Positions 1-5,370 of a DNA stretch of 6,934 bases are shown piece by piece. Position 1 is the first letter of the stretch. Every line of letters starts with the position of its first letter. The DNA is from a bacterium (GTDB taxonomy: Bacteria; Patescibacteriota; Microgenomatia; UBA1400; PJMF01): NCBI GenBank assembly GCA_900299155.1, contig OMIS01000012.1, forward strand, positions 1-6,934, written 5' to 3'. A model generated the notes under the pieces. That model saw only the letters and a program-made list of their open reading frames with translations. It did no database searches and was not told where the DNA came from. A program made the position numbers and the translations under genes.

Positions 1-165
1 CTGCCATATATTAAACAAACAAAAGAGGGAAAATACTGGCTTGATTTGCAAGAATATCAGAATTTTCGTGAGAGGCTACAACGAAATGAAAGCCGAATCA
101 TGTATATCCTCATTGGGCTTTTGGTTGTATTGATTATTGTTGGAGTAGTACTTGGAAGTAAGTAA
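1..165 (+). CDS. C-terminal fragment of a tail-anchored membrane protein, function unknown
   Basis: The frame is open from the first base of the window and ends at TAA (163-165), giving the last 54 residues of a protein whose start lies upstream. The visible part is a charged, aromatic soluble stretch (YIKQTKEGKYWLDLQEYQ, then an Arg-rich segment) followed by one strongly hydrophobic segment, roughly residues 34-52 (MYILIGLLVVLIIVGVVLG), and a two-residue tail SK. That is the form of a protein held in the membrane by its C-terminus with the bulk in the cytoplasm. I do not recognise the family. It points away from the minus-strand gene that follows, so the two are convergent. Confidence 0.7.
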   Translation: MPYIKQTKEGKYWLDLQEYQNFRERLQRNESRIMYILIGLLVVLIIVGVVLGSK

Positions 166-314
166 GAAGAAACTACCGTTTGTATAGAATCGCAAATTCT
201 AGATTAGCTTTTAAGTAAAGTACAGTTACTGTTATTGAGAGCAAACCATTTTCTGAAATGGTGCTGTTGAGTCAACCCTTGAGATCACACATATACAAGC
301 ACCCACTAATCCCG
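166..314. other. Convergent intergenic gap with two weak hairpins
   Basis: This gap lies between the stop codons of two convergent genes. It holds two perfect but AT-rich inverted repeats: TAGAAT-CGCAA-ATTCTA at 185-201 and ACCATTT-TCTG-AAATGGT at 245-262. Either could help end transcription. On the plus strand the first is followed by GATTAGCTTTT. On the minus strand the second is followed by TTTGCTC. Neither has a proper GC-rich stem plus T-tract, so a terminator call is weak. No tRNA-like fold or further gene was seen. Confidence 0.3.
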
Positions 315-1457
315 CTATTCCATCTCTTGAATGAGCTGTAGCATTGATTTTTGTAAAGGCGGCTCAGACGAAAGGGGAGTATCAATTGCTGAAAGGTACT
401 CACTATATAATTGGGCAATATCTTCTTGATCCAAATGAACTGGGGGAACAAATTCTTCAGTTGGTGAAAACATATGACCTGGTAGGACTTTACCTCGATA
501 GCTTAGAAACTGATCAACTCGAAAATTTGGATTGCTCTGATGTAAATAGTTTCCTTTTAAAACTAGCACTTGCGCACGAGCTTGGACAGCTTCCAGCTTA
601 TTATCATGCATCCTGATACAGGCGTAGTCTGCAATAGCATATAGGGCACGTTTGAATAACTTTATTGACGGTGTAAGTTTTGCTTCCTCAATAGGAGGCT
701 GTGATGGAGAAAAAAACAACGTACTAGTGATGATATTTGTACCACTATGTGTACTCAAAACTCGTGTGGGTTTTTTAAATTTCTGCCTCAGTTCATCATC
801 TATGGGCCCGATAATAATTGGCGCATTTGGCTCCAAAAACGGCAGCCCTTGTTCTCTGCATTGCTCAGCAATTTGTGTCAGAAGAGCTGTTTTCAGTTGT
901 GCAGCAGTACTTTCAGAGCAAGGCTGCGAATGCAAAATTTTTGTTTGAATCATAGAAAACTGTGGATATGGGGCAATCTTTTCATGCGGCATCTCCAGAT
1001 AATCAAGCATTTGCACAGAAATCTTCTTCTTTTCCAAGGGTAGTAGCGCTTCGTCTTCAAAATAAACAATATCTAGTTCAGGGAAAAATTTTTTCAAGAA
1101 TGCTGCAATGAATCTTGCTTGAATTTTCTCACCTAAACCAGGGCTTTGTTCAAAATAAATAATACTGTTTTTACCATAGTTGATTGATCTTGCGAAACTA
1201 TGTAACTCAGCCAAAGTTGGAAAAGGATTCAGCACAGATATTGCAAATTCTGATACCGCATCTAGCTCTTGCAGTACAGCAATCAGGGCAGTATCTAACT
1301 TGTTCTCTGCAAGTGCTTTTTCATACAGTGAGGTATGGGTAGTTTGTAATGGATCGGCTGCCTGCAGAGGCGCTTTAAAAATATTTCTTATTCTTTTCCA
1401 AAAAGAGTCATCCTGCAGTCTGTCAGCTTCAAAGGGTGGCATTACAACTTCACTCAT
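315..1457 (-). CDS. Hypothetical protein, 380 residues, family not recognised
   Basis: A complete frame from ATG (1455-1457) to TAG (315-317). The frame stays open upstream to a TGA at 1548-1550 but contains no ATG, GTG or TTG there, so this start is forced. No clear Shine-Dalgarno sequence lies before it. I do not recognise a family. The sequence has no signal peptide or membrane segment and looks soluble, with long amphipathic helical stretches (for example residues 45-90) and a Pro/Glu-rich C-terminal third (SPTEEFVPPVHLDQED). The middle has alternating hydrophobic strands (LDIVYFEDE, APIIIGPIDDEL) that would suit an alpha/beta fold, but I can name no catalytic motif. It is divergent from pyrB and shares its control region; a functional link is not shown. 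Confidence 0.75.
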   Translation of the reverse strand: MSEVVMPPFEADRLQDDSFWKRIRNIFKAPLQAADPLQTTHTSLYEKALAENKLDTALIAVLQELDAVSEFAISVLNPFPTLAELHSFARSINYGKNSIIYFEQSPGLGEKIQARFIAAFLKKFFPELDIVYFEDEALLPLEKKKISVQMLDYLEMPHEKIAPYPQFSMIQTKILHSQPCSESTAAQLKTALLTQIAEQCREQGLPFLEPNAPIIIGPIDDELRQKFKKPTRVLSTHSGTNIITSTLFFSPSQPPIEEAKLTPSIKLFKRALYAIADYACIRMHDNKLEAVQARAQVLVLKGNYLHQSNPNFRVDQFLSYRGKVLPGHMFSPTEEFVPPVHLDQEDIAQLYSEYLSAIDTPLSSEPPLQKSMLQLIQEME

Positions 1458-1484
1458 ACTGAAACTATACGGATGGCTTCCCCA

Positions 1485-1513
1485 ATAGTAAATAGCATCT
1501 ATATTGCATTCAA
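1485..1513 (-). promoter_or_regulatory. Candidate promoter for the 380-residue hypothetical gene
   Basis: On the minus strand TTGAAT (1508-1513) and TACTAT (1485-1490) are separated by exactly 17 bp. Each matches the sigma-70 consensus at four of six positions. Transcription would start near 1478, about 20 nt before the ATG at 1457. This is pattern matching in an AT-rich region, so false positives are easy. Confidence 0.4.
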
Positions 1514-1532
1514 CAATTTTGCGTACTACAAT
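1504..1532 (+). promoter_or_regulatory. Candidate pyrB promoter overlapping a palindrome
   Basis: On the plus strand TTGCAT (1504-1509) and TACAAT (1527-1532) are 17 bp apart. The -10 matches five of six consensus bases, the -35 three of six. The -10 lies inside the palindrome ACTACA-A-TGTAGT (1525-1537), a possible operator. This promoter overlaps the divergent one for the minus-strand gene (its -35 is at 1508-1513), so the two would compete for polymerase. Start would be near 1539, giving a leader of about 165 nt before pyrB. Confidence 0.35.
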
Positions 1533-1537
1533 GTAGT
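1525..1537. repeat. Palindrome ACTACA-A-TGTAGT, possible operator
   Basis: A perfect inverted repeat with six-base arms around a single central base, overlying the candidate pyrB -10 box and lying just upstream of the divergent -35. Its position would suit a repressor-binding site. No regulator gene is in view, so the function is inference. Confidence 0.4.
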
Positions 1538-1539
1538 TT

Positions 1540-1565
1540 CTAGTGCATCACACTAGTTTTTTTTT
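1540..1565 (+). terminator. Hairpin plus nine T's in the pyrB leader
   Basis: CTAGTG-CATCA-CACTAG forms a perfect six-base stem with a five-base loop, immediately followed by nine T's (1557-1565), as in an intrinsic terminator read on the plus strand. No plus-strand gene ends here, so it would act on a pyrB leader transcript or on antisense readthrough from below the minus-strand gene. If the promoter at 1504-1532 is real, the hairpin sits at the very 5' end of the mRNA and may serve more as a stability element. Confidence 0.35.
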
Positions 1566-1581
1566 GCCGTTTTGTGCTTCT

Positions 1582-1614
1582 ATACTTCCCCAGCTAGGAA
1601 AGTATTTTTCTTTT
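1582..1614 (+). terminator. Second hairpin with T-rich tail in the pyrB leader, attenuator-like
   Basis: ATACTT (1582-1587) pairs with AAGTAT (1600-1605), and CC (1588-1589) pairs with GG (1597-1598) across one bulged A. The loop is seven bases. The 3' arm runs into TTTTTCTTTT (1605-1614), with more pyrimidine-rich sequence after it. Read toward pyrB this resembles an intrinsic terminator about 90 bp before the start codon, the position of attenuators in known pyrimidine operons. No antiterminator partner or leader peptide is clear. Confidence 0.35.
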
Positions 1615-1690
1615 CTATTTTTCTTTAACTTAATTATATCAGTACTGCTTCCTGGGAACCATTTTGTATCCACTATAGTAATTATTTTCA

Positions 1691-1697
1691 GAAAGGA
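1691..1697 (+). promoter_or_regulatory. Ribosome binding site GAAAGGA that fixes the pyrB start
   Basis: GAAAGGA lies five bases before ATG 1703. It shows that the original start is here and not at the ATG of 1856, so the amber codon at 1763-1765 falls inside the gene. Confidence 0.7.
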
Positions 1698-1702
1698 CTG
1701 TT

Positions 1703-2769
1703 ATGCTGAGAAGGCGTGAGCAGGAAAATACATTTTATGGTCGAAACTTCATTGAGATTTCTTAGATTGAAAGTATAGAACAGCTTCAGTACTTATTTGA
1801 ACTGGCAGAAAAATTAACAGAACTGAAGCAAGCTGAAGATCCTATCTTAAAAAAGATGTTGGAAATGATAACTGTTGCGATTGTCTTTTACCAACAAAGT
1901 AGCCGTACCTATGGTTCCTTTGTCTCAGCAGCTCAACTGCTAGGCGCAAATGTAATAGCCGTTCACGATATGGCACACTATAGTTCTGCTGCAAAGGGAG
2001 AAAGATTGACTGATAGTGCTATGACAGCAGTCAAATCTTGGGGAGCTCATGTAGTAGTGCAACGCAATCCAGAGAATGGCTCTAGTCATCGCGTAGCTAG
2101 TAAACTTGATGAAATGGATACAGGCGCACTTACCATTAATGCTGGAGCTGGGACAGAAGAACATCCTACGCAAGCACTGGCTGATGCATATACTATCTTC
2201 AAAGAATTTGGCAATTTGGCAATTTGGACAATTTACGAGTAGCCATGGTAGGAGATATGAAGTTTGGCAGAACTGTAAAATCATTGGCCAAACTCCTTGC
2301 GACAGCAGGATATAATAATACAATTATTTTTGTAGCACCTCAGGGCTTAGAAATGCCCGCAGAAACCTTGGCGGAGCTCGAAGGCAGAGTAGAAATTATA
2401 CAGACAGACTCTTTGGAAGATGCCTACAATGCAAATGTTGTTTACTGGACAAGAGTACAGAAAGAATGGTTTACGGACAATGATCTCCTCGAATTTTATG
2501 GAGAGATAAAAGATAAATTTATACTTACTCCAGAAATAGCAGATCATTTCCCTTCAGATACTATCTTCATGCACCCACTGCCAAGAGTTAATGAAATTTC
2601 AGAAGAAATTGATACTGATCCGCGGGCACTGTACTTTGAGCAGATGGCAAATGCACACAGCATCCGAATGGCACTACTATCAGCAATGCTAGTAGAAGAC
2701 CCTTACAAGAAAATAGAACAGTCACGGTTAGCCAAAATTATAGCAGGATTCAGAGCTATGTTTGCATAA
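1703..2769 (+). pseudogene. pyrB: Aspartate carbamoyltransferase catalytic chain, disrupted by an amber codon and a frameshift
   Basis: PyrB joins carbamoyl phosphate and aspartate in the second step of de novo UMP synthesis. Repaired, the gene would encode about 352 residues, somewhat longer than E. coli PyrB, mainly through a C-terminal tail. Family motifs are easy to see: FYGRNF near the start, SSRTYGSF for the carbamoyl-phosphate loop (usual STRTRxSF, so one Arg is Tyr here), AKGERL with the loop Lys, HPTQAL, FGRTVKSL, TRVQKEW and HPLPRVNEI. Two lesions break it. Codon 21 is TAG (1763-1765) in FIEIS*IESIEQ, where Gln would fit and a single C-to-T change from CAG would suffice. At 2210-2225 GGCAATTT is duplicated, shifting the frame so that it ends at TAG 2240-2242. 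The remainder then runs on in another frame to TAA (2767-2769). Since the motifs are intact, decay is recent, or one or both lesions are sequence errors. Confidence 0.9.
2210..2225 (+). repeat. 8-bp tandem duplication (GGCAATTT x2) causing the pyrB frameshift
   Basis: GGCAATTT occurs at 2210-2217 and again at 2218-2225, flanked by the related GAATTT before and GGACAATTT after. Removing one copy restores the reading KEFGNLDNLRVAMVGD, which matches the usual PyrB sequence around this point (E. coli has GRLDNLHVAMVGD). The extra copy is therefore a plausible slipped-strand insertion among near-repeats. Confidence 0.85.
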
Positions 2770-2809
2770 TTATTTACTAGTTTTAACCTGAAATACATTG
2801 TTCAGTATC

Positions 2810-4144
2810 CTACTTCTTTGAAGCAGTATGCTGCTTTGTCAAAAAAATAATTGACAGAGGTATCAGGATAACTGCAGTTGCTAGTTTTGGTCTGTATGGG
2901 AATTGAGTAAGTACCAGGAAGTTTGAGAGTACCGCCCAAGGCATAAGTATTGCTACCGCAGTGATTTTTTTTGAGAGTATAAAAAGTATTAGTAGTAGTG
3001 GGATCACTACCACATACGCGAAGCGGTACTGTGAGACGTGCAACTGCATGGAGTCTCCAGATGGCAGCAGTAAAAATACTGCAAAGTTATACAGTGCCAG
3101 ACTAAGCAGCGCGCGGATAGCTGGCCATTCTGGCATTCTAAAAACTACTGGGACAGCACCAGTTATAGGTATTTTTGTTTTATGACAGCACCAGCTATAT
3201 ATCAAGTACACGATCATACCCAAGATCATCACGGGCCAAAACATGAACTCGCTCACTGCACCATCTAGCATTTGACGAGGATAGAGTAGGTAGGCTTTCC
3301 AGATGGGTACTTCAATAATTGCATTGCCAGACACTCCAGCAAAAAATGGTGTGTCTAGCGGAAAGAATGGATTTCCGGTTACCCACCAGTTTCGCAGATA
3401 CCAAAATCCACCAATACCTACCGTGCACGCTCCAGCTGCCCCCACCTTTATCCAGTTACTAGAAAAGAGGATCTCCGCTGATTTGAAGTATGTATCACTG
3501 CTCGTTTGCAACCGAAGATTACTATTTGTTTTCCCGTTCAACTTACTTTCTCGCAAAAATTTCCAGAAATGTGCTCCAAAAACCAGAATTAAACCTATAG
3601 CAAATAACGGGCCCGAGTACTTACTACCGATCAGTAAGCCGAGGAAAATTCCGAGATTAAGAAAATAACTCCAGTTTGTACTAGGCCGTTTCAAGAGAGC
3701 TACCACTGCCACATAATATGCAGCTAGCCAAATATCCACAGTTTGCGCATGCACCCAGCGCACGACACCATAGAGAGTCCCCACTGTGACGGCAAAAGTT
3801 ATAGCAGCTTCCTTTTTAAGGTCATACGCTTGGCCAAGCAAAAAACAACTTCCCACCAGAGCAAGTACTCCAAAAACATTAAAAAATCCAACAGGGATAC
3901 CAAGAGCCATCTGGACAGCTAGCAGTGTTTCTGTGGCAGCAGGGAAGTACATATGAATAGTATTTCCGTACCCGCCCCCGCCAAAATTTCCTTGCAGAAA
4001 TCCTTCTGCCAACGGTATGTGGTAATGCAAACTATCCGCCTCAGTGGGGAGGTACGTCACTGCTGAAAACGCAGCACTGAAAAGCACATAGATAAAAACT
4101 ACCAGCATCACCAGCTGTATGGTAAAAAATTTTGAAGTTCGCAT
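2810..4144 (-). CDS. GT-C fold membrane glycosyltransferase-like protein
   Basis: A 444-residue polytopic membrane protein, ATG 4142-4144 to TAG 2810-2812. It begins with a membrane helix (about 8-30). An exposed loop with TEADSLHYHIP follows (Asp37, His40, Tyr41, His42), the place where GT-C enzymes such as the ArnT/PMT and RgtA-like families carry a catalytic acidic residue and a D-x-x-x-Y-H-type motif. Later come QTVDIW near 134-139, GSKYSG at 173-178, and WYLRNWWVTGNPFFPL at 248-263, a stretch typical of polyprenyl-phosphate-sugar-dependent transferases. I estimate ten or so further helices. Such enzymes move a sugar from a lipid carrier to an acceptor on the outer face of the membrane; donor and acceptor here are unknown. 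It follows the RNA-binding gene on the same strand, but a strong terminator separates them. The Shine-Dalgarno match is weak. Confidence 0.7.
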   Translation of the reverse strand: MRTSKFFTIQLVMLVVFIYVLFSAAFSAVTYLPTEADSLHYHIPLAEGFLQGNFGGGGYGNTIHMYFPAATETLLAVQMALGIPVGFFNVFGVLALVGSCFLLGQAYDLKKEAAITFAVTVGTLYGVVRWVHAQTVDIWLAAYYVAVVALLKRPSTNWSYFLNLGIFLGLLIGSKYSGPLFAIGLILVFGAHFWKFLRESKLNGKTNSNLRLQTSSDTYFKSAEILFSSNWIKVGAAGACTVGIGGFWYLRNWWVTGNPFFPLDTPFFAGVSGNAIIEVPIWKAYLLYPRQMLDGAVSEFMFWPVMILGMIVYLIYSWCCHKTKIPITGAVPVVFRMPEWPAIRALLSLALYNFAVFLLLPSGDSMQLHVSQYRFAYVVVIPLLLILFILSKKITAVAILMPWAVLSNFLVLTQFPYRPKLATAVILIPLSIIFLTKQHTASKK

Positions 4145-4160
4145 CCTAAACTTGAGATCC

Positions 4161-4175
4161 TACCATGACATGGTA
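4161..4175. repeat. Palindrome TACCATG-A-CATGGTA upstream of the GT-C gene
   Basis: A perfect 15-bp inverted repeat, 17 bp before the ATG of the GT-C gene. As DNA it could be an operator; as RNA it could form a six-pair stem with a three-base loop just upstream of the start. A GATAAT box lies at 4195-4200 on the minus strand with no convincing -35, so promoter placement is uncertain. Confidence 0.4.
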
Positions 4176-4246
4176 TTCAATTCATGTACTGAAAATTATC
4201 CTCTGTGCTCCAGTCAAACGAACGAGTTTCTTGGCTGTAGAACTAC

Positions 4247-4275
4247 AAAAAAGCCCCCTGATTACTCAGGGGGCT
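4247..4275 (-). terminator. Strong intrinsic terminator of the RNA-binding protein gene
   Basis: On the minus strand AGCCCCCTGA-GTAA-TCAGGGGGCT forms a perfect ten-base stem with a four-base loop, followed by a run of T's (4247-4252 as A's on the plus strand). It begins 20 bp past the stop codon of the RRM gene and should isolate it from the GT-C gene downstream. It is the only textbook terminator in the window. Confidence 0.92.
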
Positions 4276-4295
4276 TCTCGATTAGCAAAAACTAA

Positions 4296-4721
4296 TTAGT
4301 CGCGATCATAGCCACCACGGTTTCCACCGCCAAAGCCACGTCCGCCACCACGGCGATCATTACCACCACGGCGGTCATTGTAACCACCACGATAGCCACC
4401 ACCGTTACCACCAAATGAGCGTTGTTCACGAGGAACTTGTGGACGAGCGACGTTCACAACGAGTGGACGACCACCAAATTCTTGGTTGTTTGCACCATTG
4501 ATTGCGTCTTGAGCTTCTTGTTCAGAACTCATTTCCACAAAGGCAATACCTTTGGAGCGACCAGTCATGCGGTCAGTGATGAGTTTGACTGAAGTGACAG
4601 TGCCATATTGTGCGAATAAATCTCGAAGTTCATCTTCGCTTGTGTTGAAAGGCACATTTCCAACAAATAATTTCTTTGGATCAGCTACTTGCTGTCCTGC
4701 TTGAGGGGATTGAGTATCCAT
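4296..4721 (-). CDS. RRM-type RNA-binding protein with Gly/Arg-rich tail
   Basis: A 141-residue protein with one RNA recognition motif (about residues 17-93) after a short Gln-rich leader. RNP2 is LFVGNV (18-23) and RNP1 is KGIAFVEM (57-64). F19 and F61 supply stacking aromatics, but the usual Phe/Tyr third in RNP1 is Ile59. After ARPQVPREQR the tail (about 102-141) is almost all Gly, Arg, Tyr, Asn and Asp, with a repeated NDRRGG and several RGG/RGGY units, the low-complexity kind of tail that binds RNA loosely and can drive clustering. Related bacterial Rbp proteins, best known in cyanobacteria, act on RNA in the cytoplasm and some are induced by cold. The start is well set: AAAAGGG (4726-4732) lies four bases before the ATG. 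The gene has its own long leader and its own terminator, so it appears to be a single-gene unit. Confidence 0.93.
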   Translation of the reverse strand: MDTQSPQAGQQVADPKKLFVGNVPFNTSEDELRDLFAQYGTVTSVKLITDRMTGRSKGIAFVEMSSEQEAQDAINGANNQEFGGRPLVVNVARPQVPREQRSFGGNGGGYRGGYNDRRGGNDRRGGGRGFGGGNRGGYDRD

Positions 4722-4734
4722 GATTCCCTTTTAT

Positions 4735-4754
4735 GGTTTGTGATTCCACAAACC
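4735..4754 (-). promoter_or_regulatory. Hairpin directly before the Shine-Dalgarno of the RRM gene
   Basis: GGTTTGTG (4735-4742) and CACAAACC (4747-4754) form a perfect eight-base stem with a four-base loop, ending two bases from the AAAAGGG ribosome site. The loop side carries GGAATCA, which recurs at the ribosome site itself (GGGAATCATG). Such a stem could control ribosome access, for instance by temperature or by binding of the RRM protein. Function is inferred. Confidence 0.5.
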
Positions 4755-4818
4755 GACTACTACTACAGTAGTTTATGAACAAAATGATGATACAGGGGAA
4801 AGGAATGATATTCGCATT

Positions 4819-4835
4819 AACACTGTATTAGTGTT
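4819..4835 (-). promoter_or_regulatory. 5'-leader hairpin of the RRM gene
   Basis: On the minus strand AACACT-AATAC-AGTGTT makes a perfect six-base stem with a five-base loop, near the predicted 5' end of the transcript. It has no T-tract behind it in the direction of transcription, so it is not a terminator there; it may shape or protect the mRNA 5' end. Confidence 0.35.
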
Positions 4836-4853
4836 CAAAAAACTAATATAGCT

Positions 4854-4862
4854 ATTATAGCA
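4854..4862 (-). promoter_or_regulatory. Extended -10 promoter (TGCTATAAT) of the RRM gene
   Basis: On the minus strand TGCTATAAT is a perfect extended -10 element, which can work without a good -35 (none is seen). It lies in a small palindrome, GCTAT-T-ATAGC (4851-4861). Transcription would start near 4847, leaving a leader of about 125 nt before the ATG. It sits 22 bp past the stop codon of the gene above, so the RRM gene is probably transcribed on its own. Confidence 0.6.
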
Positions 4863-4883
4863 CAATTTCAGCAATATAAAGGA

Positions 4884-5345
4884 TTAATATATTGAAGTGA
4901 CCGCATAGCGATGGTCTTGGAAATCACTATATATCTGTAAGTTATGAGGTTCTGGTTTCTGATAAGTTTTGAATTCTCGATATAATCCATGGTTCATATA
5001 TCTACCTCGTAATTCACCAGAATATATAGATACTTCTTCATCTATCCAGCGGTTATGATTATTTTCTGCTTCATGATTGTGCTTGATAATAAACTCTTCT
5101 TTATTTGCCATTAATCGTTTTATTTCAATTTCACAGTAATACTTAACTGTACTACTTGTACGATTTACACGCATTTTCCAACGATCAGAGCTTACATCAT
5201 CTACACTTACTTGAAATGAACGATCTTCAATACGATTGCTTCCCTTATAAATATCAAAAGTTACCGTAAAAAATCTCTTTGTTGCAGTAGCATTTCTGAG
5301 TAAATATAAAAGCACTGCTAGTACTGCAAAGCTATGTGGTCTCAT
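4884..5345 (-). CDS. Small exported or membrane-anchored protein, function unknown
   Basis: A 153-residue protein from ATG 5343-5345 to TAA 4884-4886. The frame is open further upstream with another possible start near 5453, but that part would overlap the kinase gene by about 80 bp and does not look like protein, whereas starting at MRPHSF gives a clean export signal: a short basic start, a hydrophobic core (FAVLAVLLYLL, about 6-16) and ATA before TK as a possible signal-peptidase cut near 21. If uncut, the core would be a membrane anchor. The rest is polar with alternating hydrophobic residues (RFFTVTFDIYKG, FQVSVDDVS, YYCEIEIKRL) suggesting beta strands, then a His/Asn/Glu-rich middle. One Cys only. 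I do not recognise the family. It starts 25 bp after the kinase stop, and a TATAAT lies in that gap. Its DNA looks more AT-rich than that of its neighbours. Confidence 0.65.
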   Translation of the reverse strand: MRPHSFAVLAVLLYLLRNATATKRFFTVTFDIYKGSNRIEDRSFQVSVDDVSSDRWKMRVNRTSSTVKYYCEIEIKRLMANKEEFIIKHNHEAENNHNRWIDEEVSIYSGELRGRYMNHGLYREFKTYQKPEPHNLQIYSDFQDHRYAVTSIY

Positions 5346-5352
5346 ACTAACT

Positions 5353-5358
5353 ATTATA
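5353..5358 (-). promoter_or_regulatory. TATAAT box seven bases from the start codon
   Basis: A perfect TATAAT on the minus strand lies between the kinase stop and the ATG at 5345, with no Shine-Dalgarno in between. If active, RNA would begin at or next to the ATG, giving a leaderless message. The -35 region (TCAAGA at 17 bp) is poor, and readthrough from the kinase gene is an alternative. Confidence 0.4.
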
Positions 5359-5370
5359 CAATAGATCGGA

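Noticed and set aside
344..1488. Plus-strand open frames across 344-1488
   Set aside because: They lie within the minus-strand 380-residue gene, lack ribosome sites and have no protein-like composition.
1763..1765. TAG in pyrB as a recoded sense codon
   Set aside because: TAG ends three otherwise normal genes in this window (315-317, 2810-2812, 5371-5373), so reassignment of TAG is unlikely.
2210..2242. Programmed -1 frameshift in pyrB
   Set aside because: A -1 shift would rejoin the frames with three extra residues, but there is no X-XXY-YYZ slippery heptamer and the exact 8-bp duplication explains the shift better.
1856..2242. A separate gene starting at ATG 1856
   Set aside because: It is in the same frame as ATG 1703, lacks its own good ribosome site, and would drop the conserved N-terminal part of PyrB.
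2770..2809. Terminator between convergent pyrB and the GT-C gene
   Set aside because: Only a five-base CTGAA/TTCAG pairing with an eight-base loop is present, without a T-tract in either direction.
2961..3668. Plus-strand open frames inside the GT-C gene
   Set aside because: They are shadows of a clear membrane-protein frame on the other strand.
4300..4440. G-quadruplex or CRISPR-like array in the G-rich repeats
   Set aside because: The repeats are imperfect codons for the Gly/Arg tail; G runs are mostly two bases long and there is no repeat-spacer regularity.
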